DNA of 64,000 nucleotides from Acidiflorens sp963841945 (GCA_963841945.1 CAWJFC010000020.1:33253-97252); one strand, 5' to 3'. Counted from the first letter of the stretch, positions 18,026 to 27,316 are shown. Numbers and translations are program-made. The notes: generated by a model not told the origin, from the sequence alone.

Positions 18026-19102
18026 CTATGGGGTTTGGGCTCCGGCTCCGTGGCTCAACTTCGGCGTCAGCTTTTTGACAATGAATTCCTGAATTAAGTT
18101 GGAAACGGCGGCCGCCCCCAGCCCAATCGCCGCATTTTCCACCGTCAATCCTGCGCCATTCCGGTCCTGGTCGGGATAGTACAAATTCGAGATTCCCCCC
18201 GCCGCCAGGCTCCCCAATACATTCGAATAGTTCGGCTGCCAGCGCCCGTTATCCCCTTTGCAGATCACCGCATTCGCCATCGCGTAGAGGCCGCGCGAGG
18301 TCATGGAGCCCGTCCCTTTATAGAAGTACCGTGGATCCTGCTTGAGAAGCGATGGCAGAATCGCGCCGCCAATCAGCGTGCCCGTGAAGGTGTCGGCATA
18401 GGTTGCGCCGAATCGCTTGCCGTATCCCTGCGCGCCCTGGCCGTATTCGGCAAAGTGATTTTGGCCTTGTTCGATCGCCGCTGTCCCCGCAACCACCACA
18501 ACCGTGAATGGATCGATGATCGTCCGGAACGCCAACTGGAACTTCTGCCTGGCATTGAGTGGCGCAGCATTCGAAACGTAACTGACATAAAAATTCGGGA
18601 TTACACCCAATACTCGCTGCTTCTCTTCACTCTTGATCTGTTCCTGCGCGATCTCCACCTGGCTGACGCCAACCTGGACTTCGGTGCGCGTTTCGGCGAC
18701 GATTATCGCAATCTGCGGCAAGGCAGCAACCTCGCCTGGATGCAATATCCCAGAAAACGTCTTTGTCTCGAAGCCTGCCGCCGAGATCGAGAGCTGAAAT
18801 GTCCCAGGCGCGACCTTGGAAAAAAAGAATTGACCATCTGTAGCGGATTGCGTGGCTAGTGGTTCCTTCTGGGCGCTTGCCCTCAATTCGACCTGGGCAC
18901 CCGCCACCACCGCGCCGCTTTGATCCACAATGGTTCCGCTGATGCTCCCCGGCTCGGTTTGAGACCCCGCGGGAGCGGCTTGCGTATTCGCTGCATTTGA
19001 ATCGGTGGGGGCGGATCCAAGATCCTGTGCTAAGAGAAGGGTGCCGCACTGCAAAATCGAAAACGCAAGTATGGCCGCACGCAAATTCAAACGAACACTC
19101 AT
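18026..19102 (-). CDS. Carboxypeptidase-regulatory-like domain membrane protein
   Basis: The protein has 358 residues from the ATG at 19102, chosen because it opens a signal peptide (RAAILAFSILQCGTLLLAQ); the open frame upstream to 19501 has no such start. Residues about 50-130 form a carboxypeptidase D regulatory-like (transthyretin-fold) domain with GSISGTIVDQSGAVVAGAQV, the module found at the N-terminus of many acidobacterial TonB-dependent receptors. The barrel is absent. The C-terminal 200 residues (GQGAQGYGKRFGATYADTF, ILPSLLKQDPRYFYKGTG) form a conserved Gly-rich envelope domain of unknown role. It is divergent from aroA. Confidence 0.75.
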   Translation of the reverse strand: MSVRLNLRAAILAFSILQCGTLLLAQDLGSAPTDSNAANTQAAPAGSQTEPGSISGTIVDQSGAVVAGAQVELRASAQKEPLATQSATDGQFFFSKVAPGTFQLSISAAGFETKTFSGILHPGEVAALPQIAIIVAETRTEVQVGVSQVEIAQEQIKSEEKQRVLGVIPNFYVSYVSNAAPLNARQKFQLAFRTIIDPFTVVVVAGTAAIEQGQNHFAEYGQGAQGYGKRFGATYADTFTGTLIGGAILPSLLKQDPRYFYKGTGSMTSRGLYAMANAVICKGDNGRWQPNYSNVLGSLAAGGISNLYYPDQDRNGAGLTVENAAIGLGAAAVSNLIQEFIVKKLTPKLSHGAGAQTP

Positions 19103-19375
19103 GAATGGCTTGACTCTATCCTCTCTGCGACTTCCATCCAAGACACAAAAGTGATGCTCCGGACAATGGCCGAAGAAGGCACGCAGAACTCGGTGCATAG
19201 CGGGTCTCAAATAGGGGATGGATGCCACTCCTAGCTTGGATGCTGGCATGTTTGATGCTGAATGCTCAGTCGATTTTTGAGAAATTGTATAAACCCCATC
19301 GAGTTGTCGTGCCCCATGACATAGGCTCTTGCCGCGAACCGAAAACGGTTCGCTCTGCTTTATTATGGACGTTCC

Positions 19376-20662
19376 ATGCCATCCGCCATCATTCGCCCCG
19401 CGAGCGCTGTCCACGGTATCATCCGCGTCCCCGGCGACAAATCCATCTCTCACCGTTACGCCATGCTCGCCGCCATTGCTCGCGGCACCAGCCGCTTTCA
19501 CAATTTTTCCGCCGCCCGAGACTGCGCCAGCACGCTTGGCTGCATGTCACAACTCGGCGCTCAGTGGAAATGCGGGGATGATGGCGTCATCGAGGTAACC
19601 GGCCTTGGCCCAATTCTCCAAGTTGCCGACGCTCCCCTCGACTGCGGAAATTCGGGCTCGACCATGCGCATGCTCAGCGGCATTCTCGCCGGCCAGGCCT
19701 TCACGAGCGAACTATTTGGCGACGAGTCGCTCTCCCGTCGCCCCATGGGCCGCATCATCAAGCCGCTTTCTAAAATGGGAGCAAGCATCTCTTCCAGCGA
19801 GGCCGGTTGCCCCCCGCTAAAAATCCATGGCGGTCAACTCAAAGCGATCCACTATAACCCGGAAGTCGCGAGCGCCCAGGTGAAGTCCTGCGTTCTATTC
19901 GCCGGCCTCTTCGCTGAAGGTGAAACGGTCGTCGAGGAGCCGATCCGCACGCGCGACCATGGCGAGCTCGCTCTCCGCGCCTTCGGCGCCGAAGTCGACC
20001 ACTACGGCAATATCGCCAGCATTCGCGGAGGCCAGCCGCTCCGTGCGATCGAGGCCGACGTGCCCGGCGATCTCTCCAGCGCGGCATTCTTCCTCTGCGC
20101 CGCCGCGCTCTTTCCCGGCTCGTACCTCTCACTCCCCGGCATACTCATGAATCCCACTCGTGCGCGCCTGCTCGACATCCTCATTCAGATGGGACTCAAA
20201 ATCACGGTCGGCCAAATCGAGCAGCAACATGGCGAACTGGTCGGGGCGATCGAAGCGCAAGGCGCGATCTGGAAAGGCGGCACCATTGCCGGCGCCGATA
20301 CCGCTGCACTCATCGACGAAATCCCCATTCTTGCGGCCATCGCGCCCTATTCCGAAAATGGCCTTGAAGTCCGCGATGGCAAAGAACTGCGCGTGAAGGA
20401 GTCCGACCGCATCACTGCTGTAGCCACCAACCTGCGCAAGATGGGCGCCGAAGTCGAAGAGCGTCCTGACGGCCTCCTCATTCCCGGCCAGCAGCGTCTC
20501 CACGGCGCAGAGGTCGATTCCTTCGGCGATCACCGCATCGCCATGGCCTTCGCGGTAGCGGCCCTTCGCGCCGATGGCGAAACCCTGATCCACGGCTCAG
20601 ACGCCGCTGGCGTTTCCTATCCGACCTTCTTCGACGACCTCCGCTTCATTACCAGCAGCTAG
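19376..20662 (+). CDS. aroA: 3-phosphoshikimate 1-carboxyvinyltransferase (EPSP synthase)
   Basis: The protein has 428 residues, normal length. It catalyses shikimate-3-phosphate plus phosphoenolpyruvate to EPSP in the aromatic amino acid pathway. The S3P/PEP-binding motifs are all present: VPGDKSISHRYAMLAAI at the N-terminus, LDCGNSGSTMRMLSG, VEEPIRTRDHGELALRAFGA, and near the C-terminus VKESDRITAVATNLRKMGA and DHRIAMAFAVAAL. It stands alone, divergent from the regulatory-domain membrane protein. The 273-nt spacer contains a weak promoter-like TTGAGA...TATAAA. Confidence 0.96.
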   Translation: MPSAIIRPASAVHGIIRVPGDKSISHRYAMLAAIARGTSRFHNFSAARDCASTLGCMSQLGAQWKCGDDGVIEVTGLGPILQVADAPLDCGNSGSTMRMLSGILAGQAFTSELFGDESLSRRPMGRIIKPLSKMGASISSSEAGCPPLKIHGGQLKAIHYNPEVASAQVKSCVLFAGLFAEGETVVEEPIRTRDHGELALRAFGAEVDHYGNIASIRGGQPLRAIEADVPGDLSSAAFFLCAAALFPGSYLSLPGILMNPTRARLLDILIQMGLKITVGQIEQQHGELVGAIEAQGAIWKGGTIAGADTAALIDEIPILAAIAPYSENGLEVRDGKELRVKESDRITAVATNLRKMGAEVEERPDGLLIPGQQRLHGAEVDSFGDHRIAMAFAVAALRADGETLIHGSDAAGVSYPTFFDDLRFITSS

Positions 20663-20833
20663 CATTCTAGCCAGAGAGGCTCGAGCCGTAGCGTCTGCTA
20701 TTCCCACGACCTTTGCGTCCTCTCTGTCTCGAGTTTTCGAAAGCCTCGGACGAAATGAATGTTGTCTTTGAAGCCAAACCCTTCGCCTTTACATCTATAC
20801 TCTCTGTTCAACCGCCAGCTTCGGGGAAAAAAC

Positions 20834-22582
20834 ATGTCCACATGGCCTGCACCCAGCATCCTCGACCCGCGCACGCAGACTTTTCCGTCTCTCACCGAGT
20901 CGCAAATTGGGCGTATCCGTCCCATCGCCCATCTTCGCAAGGTCACTGTCGGCGAGATCCTCTTTGAACCCAACGACACCAATGTGCCGTTCTTCGTCAT
21001 GCTTTCCGGTGGCCTTGAAATTGTCCAGCCCGGCATCGACGGCGAACTTTCCATCGTCAAGCACAACGCAGCCGGGGAGTTCACTGGTGAGATGGCGATG
21101 ATCACCGGCGCGCGCTGCCTCGTTCGGGGGCGTGTCTCTGAAGGGGGAGAAGTTCTGGAAGTCACTCCCGAGGGCTTGCGTTCCCTCATCGCCAGGGATG
21201 CCGAGCTCAGCGAGATCTTCATGCGTGCCTTCATCCTCCGCCGCCTCGCCCTCATCAGCAAAGGCTTCGGCAACGTGGTCCTTCTCGGCTCGCGGTACTG
21301 CCCCAACACGCTGCGGCTCCGAGAATTCCTCAGCCGCAACGCCTACCCCTACACTTACGTCGATCTCGATACCGACAAAACTTCGCAGACGCTGCTCGAT
21401 CGCTTCGAGGTCAAGCTTGCGGAAATTCCGGTCGCCATCTGCAATACTCGCACCGTCCTGCGTAATCCGACCGTGCAGCAACTCGCTGACTGTCTCGGCT
21501 TCAACGCCGCAATCGACGGTTCGCAGGTGCGTGATGTGCTCATCGTAGGAGCCGGACCTTCCGGTCTCGCTGCCGCCGTGTACGCCGCTTCCGAGGGCCT
21601 CGACGCCCTTGTCGTTGAAGCCGAGTCTCCCGGCGGCCAGGCGGGGTCGAGTTCAAAGATCGAAAACTATCTCGGATTTCCGACCGGCGTTTCGGGCCAG
21701 GAACTCGCCAATCGCGCGATCACGCAAGCACAAAAGTTCGGCGCCAGAATGATGATTGGCCATAGCGTCATGCGCCTCGATTGCAGCAAGCGTCCATACG
21801 AAATCGTGCTCGACAATAACGACCGACTCGCCGCACGCTCCATCGTCATTTCGACCGGCGCGCAATACAACAAGCCGCAGATCGCAAATCTCCAGGAGTT
21901 CGAAGGGCGTGGCATCTACTATGGCGCGACTTACATCGAATCCCAGCTTTGCGTCGGAGAAGATGTCGTGGTCGTAGGCGGAGCCAATTCCGCCGGGCAA
22001 GCCGCCGTATATCTCGCGCAAACCGCGCGCAAGGTTTATATGCTGGTGCGCCGAGACAGCCTTGCCGAAACCATGTCGCGCTATCTCATCCAGCGCATCA
22101 CCGAGAACCCCGCCATCGAACTCCACCCCAACACCGAAATCGTTGGGTTTCAGAGCGGCGCGAACGGCCAGCTTGGCTCCGTCACCTGGTGCAACAAGAA
22201 AACCGGCGAAACCTCAACCCATGGCATCTGCCACGTCTTTGTCATGACCGGCGCCTCGCCGCGCACCCAGTGGCTGCAAGGCTGCGTGGCCCTCGACGAA
22301 AAAGGTTTCATTCTTACGGGCCGCGATATTCCGACCCCGCACAACGGTTCGGGGGCGGCGCACGTCTCGCCGTCAGACTCCGCCCCGCCAGAAGCCGTGT
22401 CGGCCCACGCCGCGCGCAACCCCTGGACGCTAAACCGTCCTCCGCAGATGTTCGAAACCAGCCTGCCATCCGTCTTTGCTGTCGGGGACGTTCGCGCCGG
22501 CAACGTAAAGCGCGTCGCCTCCGCCGTGGGCGAAGGCGCCATCGCAATCTACATGGTCCACCGCTCACTGGCCGAGCAATAG
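20834..22582 (+). CDS. Cyclic-nucleotide-binding domain / glutaredoxin-like / thioredoxin-reductase-like fusion
   Basis: The protein has 582 residues in three modules. Residues about 25-135 form a cNMP-binding jelly roll (GEILFEPNDTNVPFFVMLSG, GEFTGEMAMITGARCLVRGR). Residues about 145-225 are glutaredoxin/thioredoxin-like, with VVLLGSRYCPNTLRLREFL and IPVAICNTRTVLRNPT; only one Cys is in the CPNT position. Residues about 235-575 are an FAD/NADPH pyridine-nucleotide disulphide oxidoreductase (LIVGAGPSGLAAAVYAASEG, VVVVGGANSAGQAAVYLA, SVFAVGDVRAGNVKRVASAV). The CATC redox pair of true thioredoxin reductases is not present where expected; the region reads RGIYYGATYIESQLCVGED. There is no HTH, so it is not a regulator of the CRP type. 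Start at 20834 (MSTWPAPS) fits the family. Confidence 0.8.
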   Translation: MSTWPAPSILDPRTQTFPSLTESQIGRIRPIAHLRKVTVGEILFEPNDTNVPFFVMLSGGLEIVQPGIDGELSIVKHNAAGEFTGEMAMITGARCLVRGRVSEGGEVLEVTPEGLRSLIARDAELSEIFMRAFILRRLALISKGFGNVVLLGSRYCPNTLRLREFLSRNAYPYTYVDLDTDKTSQTLLDRFEVKLAEIPVAICNTRTVLRNPTVQQLADCLGFNAAIDGSQVRDVLIVGAGPSGLAAAVYAASEGLDALVVEAESPGGQAGSSSKIENYLGFPTGVSGQELANRAITQAQKFGARMMIGHSVMRLDCSKRPYEIVLDNNDRLAARSIVISTGAQYNKPQIANLQEFEGRGIYYGATYIESQLCVGEDVVVVGGANSAGQAAVYLAQTARKVYMLVRRDSLAETMSRYLIQRITENPAIELHPNTEIVGFQSGANGQLGSVTWCNKKTGETSTHGICHVFVMTGASPRTQWLQGCVALDEKGFILTGRDIPTPHNGSGAAHVSPSDSAPPEAVSAHAARNPWTLNRPPQMFETSLPSVFAVGDVRAGNVKRVASAVGEGAIAIYMVHRSLAEQ

Positions 22583-22696
22583 TGTTCGGAGAGCATGGCG
22601 CCGCTGGCTCGCCCGCAGTTGCGCAGTTCGGGTCTTCTCGTGCACGATAGTATCTCTACCGTCACATCTGATCTCGCAGGCAGGAGCTGGTTCTCA

Positions 22697-23917
22697 ATGA
22701 GCTTTCTTAGGGCGGCGGCGCGCGCCGCACTGTTGGATAGGCAACCGGTACGCAAGAAATCGCTGGGCAGGCCGTGTCTTCTGGGCGGCGGGTTTGGCGT
22801 TCTGGTTATCGCAGTTTTGGGCGCGTCTCTTGTTTCCTGCGCCGGCAGCAAGTCGGTCCCCACCTTCGGGCAGCATCAGGACGCTTACGTCACTTTGCCC
22901 GGTCAGAACTCTGTCCTTTATATGCAGATCAACTCGATCACGGGAGAAATTACGAGCATCGGACAGACCCCGCAGGTTCTGGGAACCAGTCCGCAGGGGC
23001 TCGCACTCCTCGGCAAGTTTTTGTACGTCGCCAATAGCCTGGCCAACACGGTTTCGCTGTTCAACATCGCCGAAGACGGCAGCTTGTCGCAGAAGGCGGC
23101 TCCAACCCCCGCCGGCAGCAGTCCACACGCCGCCGTGGTCGATCCGTCCGGCCAGTATTTGCTGGTCACCAATAGCGGCTCCGGCAACTACGGGACAGTT
23201 TCTGTTTTCTCCATCGATTCCGGAAGCGGAGCATTGACCGAGGTTGCGGGTTCGCCCTTCTATTCCAATCCCGACCCGAGCGACCTTGTCTTCGCGCCCA
23301 CGGGTGACCTGGTATACGTTTCGAACCCCGGAGTCGGCACGGTGACCGCCTTCACCTTCTCGACATCCACCGGCGCTCTCACGCCGGTGCCAGGATCTCC
23401 CTACTACTCGGGGACGGGCGCCTCGGGCATGGCGATCGACAGTACAGGCACGCATCTTTATGTCGCGAACTCCTCGGCGATCAATAATCCTCCGACCAGC
23501 GTGGGCAACCTCTCCGGGTTCAACATCAACCTGACGCAGGGTCCGACGTATGGATCGCTTTCCCCGATCACGGGGTCGCCATTTACCCAGATCGCCGGCA
23601 ACGGACCCACAGTTCTCGTTCTCTCCTCGAATGGCATTCTTTTCGCGACCACGTCCGGCTCCAATTACAGCGTGTGGGCCTTTTCGATCAGTAGTTCCAC
23701 CGGTGCCTTGTCGCCGACCATCAATTCGCCGTTCAGCGTCGCATCCGGCAATCTTTTTGCCTTGATCGATCCTTTGGGCGGATTCTTCTACATCGGAAGC
23801 CCCACTGGCATTCAGGGGTATACCTATGACCAGAACAATGGTCAACCGACCGTGATCACCAACTCGCCATTTTCTACGAATGGGACCACTCCAGGGAAAA
23901 TGGTGATCTCGCCCTAG
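22697..23917 (+). CDS. Lactonase-like seven-bladed beta-propeller lipoprotein
   Basis: The protein has 406 residues. A basic N-terminus and hydrophobic stretch end at LVSCAGS, a plausible lipobox, so the mature protein would be lipid-anchored. Repeated blades such as FLYVANSLANTVSLFNIAED, YLLVTNSGSGNYGTVSVFSI, LVYVSNPGVGTVTAFTF and HLYVANSS are typical of the 6-phosphogluconolactonase (Lactonase) propeller family. The start has CAGGAG 10 nt upstream. In acidobacteria such proteins are usually uncharacterised and the sugar-lactone activity is not established. It is a single gene downstream of the oxidoreductase fusion, 115 nt away. Confidence 0.75.
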   Translation: MSFLRAAARAALLDRQPVRKKSLGRPCLLGGGFGVLVIAVLGASLVSCAGSKSVPTFGQHQDAYVTLPGQNSVLYMQINSITGEITSIGQTPQVLGTSPQGLALLGKFLYVANSLANTVSLFNIAEDGSLSQKAAPTPAGSSPHAAVVDPSGQYLLVTNSGSGNYGTVSVFSIDSGSGALTEVAGSPFYSNPDPSDLVFAPTGDLVYVSNPGVGTVTAFTFSTSTGALTPVPGSPYYSGTGASGMAIDSTGTHLYVANSSAINNPPTSVGNLSGFNINLTQGPTYGSLSPITGSPFTQIAGNGPTVLVLSSNGILFATTSGSNYSVWAFSISSSTGALSPTINSPFSVASGNLFALIDPLGGFFYIGSPTGIQGYTYDQNNGQPTVITNSPFSTNGTTPGKMVISP

Positions 23918-24084
23918 ATCGCCAGGCATCGCCGCTACCGCAATTCTCTGTTGAAACTCAGGTTGACGCCCGATACCCGTTGTGTGCCTGCCTCCGCACA
24001 ATGGAACATCGGTCGTCGTCATAAAGAGATCGCTCAAAGATCGAACAGTGAAAAGATCGAAACAGAGAAATGGGAGGTTCCTCC

Positions 24085-24558
24085 ATGAAGTTGAAGATCA
24101 CGCTACTAGCAGCCATGATGGCTTGCGGCATCTGGGCAGTCGCACAGACCGGCGGTACGGGCAGCGCACCTGGGCAGGGCAGCACATCGCCAGGCGCAGG
24201 AACGCAGAGTCCCGGCTCCACAACTGCCCCGCAATCCGGCGCGCCTCAAACCGGGACACCACAGACCAACCCCGAGCCCAACACCCCGCAAACCGAGCCT
24301 GGACAGTCCGAACCGGGAGCCACGAACCCGGGCTCTACTCCGGGTGCCACCCAGCCCGATACGACGAATCCGAATACGACTCCGACTCCGAATGCCACGA
24401 CTCCGGGAACCTCGCCGAACACGACCGAGCCGGGAACGACCAGTCCCAACACAACCTCACCGAGTACTACGAACCCATCGAACCCCAATCCGAGCACGAC
24501 GAGCCCCGGCACACCTTCAACAACATCACCGGGTAGTCCCACCCCGCCGCAGAACTGA
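24085..24558 (+). CDS. Secreted Thr/Pro/Ser-rich low-complexity protein
   Basis: The protein has 157 residues. A signal peptide (MKLKITLLAAMMACGIWAVA) precedes a mature part made almost only of Thr, Pro, Ser, Asn and Gly in short imperfect repeats of the type TNPNTT, TTSPNTTSP and SPGTPSTTSP. There are no cysteines in the mature region and no globular domain. GGGAGG lies 6-10 nt before the ATG. It looks like an extended extracellular spacer or mucin-like polymer. The stop is followed within 30 nt by a strong terminator, so it is monocistronic. Confidence 0.7.
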   Translation: MKLKITLLAAMMACGIWAVAQTGGTGSAPGQGSTSPGAGTQSPGSTTAPQSGAPQTGTPQTNPEPNTPQTEPGQSEPGATNPGSTPGATQPDTTNPNTTPTPNATTPGTSPNTTEPGTTSPNTTSPSTTNPSNPNPSTTSPGTPSTTSPGSPTPPQN

Positions 24559-24590
24559 CATATCGGCTCCGGGCCGCTACTGCAAAAGAA

Positions 24591-24618
24591 GAGCCACCTT
24601 CGGGTGGCTCTCCTGTTT
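24591..24618 (+). terminator. Intrinsic terminator with TTCG loop
   Basis: The 8-bp stem GAGCCACC/GGTGGCTC closes a stable TTCG tetraloop and is followed by TCCTGTTT. It separates the Thr/Pro-rich gene from the hydrogenase island. Confidence 0.85.
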
Positions 24619-24649
24619 GGAGCCGTATTACCGGCTCCTCACACCCGCA

Positions 24650-24692
24650 TGTGACCGCTATCACTGTGGGAAGTGCCGGCTGGGACGATAAA
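24650..24692 (+). promoter_or_regulatory. CRP/FNR-type operator and -10 box of hypC
   Basis: TGTGA-N6-TCACT spans 24650-24665, centred at 24657.5. GATAAA at 24687-24692 begins 29.5 nt downstream of that centre, so a start near 24699 puts the site at about -41.5, the class II activator position. No good -35 hexamer is seen, as expected for an activator-dependent promoter. Confidence 0.65.
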
Positions 24693-24727
24693 GGCTGGGG
24701 GTAGTTTTCCATCTTCGGAGCACAACT

Positions 24728-24988
24728 ATGTGTCTTGCCATCCCGGGGAAAATTCTGAGTGAAGACGATCTGGGCTTCGCGCGCACCGGCCGCGTGCAGT
24801 TTGGCGGCATCGTGCGCCAGGTCCGGCTGGACTTCGTTCCGGAAGCCGCTCCCGGAGATTACGTGCTGGTGCACGTCGGCTTCGCCATCAGCAAGATCGA
24901 CGAAGAGGAAGCGCAGCGCACCTATCAGGCGCTGGAGGAACTAGGTGCTCTGCAGGGAGAACTTCCGCCGGAAGAAAACGCCGTCTAA
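24728..24988 (+). CDS. hypC: [NiFe] hydrogenase assembly chaperone HypC
   Basis: The protein has 86 residues and begins MCLAIPGKI, with the essential Cys2 that binds iron and contacts HypD and the hydrogenase large subunit. HypC carries the Fe(CN)2CO unit from HypD to the large-subunit precursor in the cytoplasm. The middle GDYVLVHVGFAISKIDEEEA is the family core. GGAG lies about 8 nt before the ATG. It is the first gene of the maturation cluster; hypD follows after 123 nt containing its own promoter-like site. Confidence 0.95.
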   Translation: MCLAIPGKILSEDDLGFARTGRVQFGGIVRQVRLDFVPEAAPGDYVLVHVGFAISKIDEEEAQRTYQALEELGALQGELPPEENAV

Positions 24989-25030
24989 GTCTTTTGTACG
25001 CACGCGAGATCCACGCCTGTCACTTCTTCA

Positions 25031-25073
25031 TGTGACGTCCGTCACCGAGTGGATGTTCATCCCGCCGTACAGT
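25031..25073 (+). promoter_or_regulatory. CRP/FNR-type operator and -10 box of hypD
   Basis: TGTGA-N6-TCACC spans 25031-25046, centred at 25038.5. TACAGT at 25068-25073 starts exactly 29.5 nt downstream, the same geometry as at hypC and hoxE. The predicted start is near 25080, 32 nt before the hypD ATG. Confidence 0.6.
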
Positions 25074-25111
25074 GAAATCGCAGTCTGGCTCCCCGCCGCT
25101 GCCTGCTGCCC

Positions 25112-26242
25112 ATGAAATTTCTGGACGAATATCGTAACGCTGCCATAGCCCGCCGCCTGCTCGCCGAGATCAAGCGCGAAGCAAGCCGCAAATGGGTCAT
25201 TATGGAGATCTGTGGCGGCCAAACGCATACCATCATGCGCTACGGTCTGGACGAGTTGCTTCCCGCACATATTGAACTCGTTCACGGACCGGGGTGCCCA
25301 GTGTGCGTCACGCCACTCGAAACCATCGAAAAGGCGCTCGAACTTGCCGCCCGGCCAGAAGTAATTCTGGTTTCCTACGGCGACATGCTGCGCGTGCCCG
25401 GCTCGACGACCGACCTGTTCACCGTGAAGGCGCGCGGTGGCGATGTGCGCGTCGTCTATTCCCCGACCGAGGCGCTGAAAATTGCGCGCCAGAACCCAGA
25501 ACGCAAAGTGGTATTCCTTGCCGTCGGTTTCGAAACAACCGCGCCCGCCAATGCGATGGCGATCTGGCAGGCGAAAAAAGAAAAAATTGGGAACTTCTCC
25601 GCACTCGTCTCCCATGTGCTGGTGCCGCCTGCCATTCGCGCGCTCATGACCTCGCCCGATTGCCGGGTCAATGGCTTCATTGCGCCGGGACATGTGTGCA
25701 CGGTCATGGGCTACGAGGAATACGAGACGCTGGTGCGCGATTTCAGCATTCCCATCGTGGTGGGGGGCTTCGAGCCGGTGGACATTCTGGAAGCTGTGCT
25801 GATGCTCGTGCGCCAACTCGAGAAGGGTGAAGCGCGCGCGGAGAACCAGTACGTGCGTTCCGTCAACTATGAGGGCAATCTTCCGGCGCAGCGCCTGGTG
25901 AAAGAAGTCTTCGAGGTTGCCGACCAGAAGTGGCGCGGTATTGGATTGATTCCCGCAAGCGGATTGCGCGTGCGCGATGAGTATGGCGACTATGATGCGT
26001 CGCGGCTTTTCGGCTTGACGTCAATCATCTTCGAGGAACCGGCGGAGTGCATCAGCGCGCAGGTTTTGCAGGGACTGAAGAAGCCGACCGATTGTCCTGC
26101 GTTTGGCATGCGTTGCACTCCGCAGAATCCGCTCGGTGCGCCCATGGTTTCCTCTGAAGGCGCCTGCGCGGCGTACTACAACTATCGGCGCCACGCGAAA
26201 CCGGTAGCGGCGGCCCGGTTAACTGTTCCAGAGGCGCCCTAA
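25112..26242 (+). CDS. hypD: Hydrogenase maturation protein HypD
   Basis: The protein has 376 residues, family length. HypD is the [4Fe-4S] scaffold on which Fe(CN)2CO is assembled, together with HypC. Signature motifs are complete: CGGQTHTIMRYGLDELLP, HGPGCPVCVTP, GFETTAPA, PGHVCTVMGYEEYE and the C-terminal cluster-binding GMRCTPQNPLGAPMVS and GACAAYY. No clear Shine-Dalgarno is seen before the ATG. hypE begins 3 nt after its stop, indicating translational coupling. Confidence 0.96.
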   Translation: MKFLDEYRNAAIARRLLAEIKREASRKWVIMEICGGQTHTIMRYGLDELLPAHIELVHGPGCPVCVTPLETIEKALELAARPEVILVSYGDMLRVPGSTTDLFTVKARGGDVRVVYSPTEALKIARQNPERKVVFLAVGFETTAPANAMAIWQAKKEKIGNFSALVSHVLVPPAIRALMTSPDCRVNGFIAPGHVCTVMGYEEYETLVRDFSIPIVVGGFEPVDILEAVLMLVRQLEKGEARAENQYVRSVNYEGNLPAQRLVKEVFEVADQKWRGIGLIPASGLRVRDEYGDYDASRLFGLTSIIFEEPAECISAQVLQGLKKPTDCPAFGMRCTPQNPLGAPMVSSEGACAAYYNYRRHAKPVAAARLTVPEAP

Positions 26243-26244
26243 GA

Positions 26245-27312
26245 ATGGCCGAAAAGACCAACTCGCTTGCACAGCTCGTTTGTCCGGCGCCCCACCCGGT
26301 AAAGGACACCATTGTCCTTGGCCATGGCAGCGGCGGTCGCCTTAGCTCCGAGCTCATGAGCTCTATTTTCTTGCCGGCATTCGGCAATCCGATTTTATCG
26401 CGGCTCGACGACCAGGCAATCATCAACCTCAAAGGCGTGAGGCTCGCCTTCACCACCGACTCATTTGTCGTCAAGCCACTCTTTTTTCCGGGTGGCGATA
26501 TTGGTTCGCTCTCTGTCCATGGCACCGTCAACGACCTCGCGATGGGCGGGGCGACGCCGCTGTTTCTGAGCGTCGCCTTCATTATCGAAGAAGGGCTTTC
26601 GATAGATGTCTTACGGCGAGTGGTGGACTCGCTGCAGGCAGCGGCGCAAAAGGCCGGCGTCCAAATTATCACTGGCGACACGAAAGTCGTCGAAAAGGGA
26701 AGTGGCGACCAGCTCTTCATCAACACCACTGGCATCGGCATCGTTCCTGACGGCCTTGAACTTTCCGCCAACCGCGCGCAGCCCGGCGACAGAGTTCTGC
26801 TCAGCGGATCGATCGGCGACCATGGGATTGCGATTCTTGCGCAACGCGAGGGGCTTGAATTCGAGTGCCCTATCGAAAGCGACAGCGCCGCACTGAACGG
26901 ACTCGTGGCCGCGATGCTGCGCGTAAATGAAGCGAACGCAATTCGCGTACTGCGCGATCCCACCCGGGGCGGTGTTTCGAGCACGCTCAACGAAATCGCC
27001 GAAAAGTCGCGGGTAGGCATTCAGCTCGAGGAGAGTGCGATTCCGATTCGCGAAGAGGTTCGCGGAGCCTGTGAGATGCTGGGCCTCGATCCTTTATATG
27101 TGGCCAACGAGGGTAAGCTCATTGCCATTGTCGCGCCCGAATCAGCAGTTGCTATTCTCGGCGCCATGCGCAGCGATCCGCTCGGTCGCGATGCGCAGAT
27201 GATCGGAACGGTGATTGAATCCGTGCAACCGATCGTGACCATTCGCACCGAGTTCGGAACATCGCGTTGTGTCGACATGCTGGCCGGCGATCAGCTTCCC
27301 CGGATTTGTTGA
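26245..27312 (+). CDS. hypE: Hydrogenase maturation protein HypE
   Basis: The protein has 355 residues. HypE dehydrates the carbamoyl group placed on its C-terminal Cys by HypF, giving the thiocyanate that becomes the CN ligand of the active site. The PurM-like ATP-binding fold is seen (ILGHGSGGRLSSEL-type start, AMGGATPLFLSVAFIIEEG, DPTRGGVSSTLNEIAEKS). The protein ends DQLPRIC, keeping the invariant PRIC tail with its modifiable Cys. It starts 3 nt after hypD; hypA starts 5 nt after its stop. Confidence 0.96.
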   Translation: MAEKTNSLAQLVCPAPHPVKDTIVLGHGSGGRLSSELMSSIFLPAFGNPILSRLDDQAIINLKGVRLAFTTDSFVVKPLFFPGGDIGSLSVHGTVNDLAMGGATPLFLSVAFIIEEGLSIDVLRRVVDSLQAAAQKAGVQIITGDTKVVEKGSGDQLFINTTGIGIVPDGLELSANRAQPGDRVLLSGSIGDHGIAILAQREGLEFECPIESDSAALNGLVAAMLRVNEANAIRVLRDPTRGGVSSTLNEIAEKSRVGIQLEESAIPIREEVRGACEMLGLDPLYVANEGKLIAIVAPESAVAILGAMRSDPLGRDAQMIGTVIESVQPIVTIRTEFGTSRCVDMLAGDQLPRIC

Positions 27313-27316
27313 ATTT

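Noticed and set aside
20834..22582. cNMP-domain protein considered as the regulator of the hydrogenase sites
   Set aside because: It has no HTH; after the sensor domain comes a glutaredoxin-like and a flavoprotein module.
22694..24037. A 447-residue open frame on the minus strand under the lactonase gene
   Set aside because: Arg/Gly-rich composition, no family resemblance, and exactly antisense to a well-supported propeller gene with a lipobox and ribosome site.
25028..25816. A 262-residue minus-strand open frame over hypD
   Set aside because: HypD has all its signature motifs on the plus strand; the antisense product is His/Arg-rich noise typical of GC-rich DNA.
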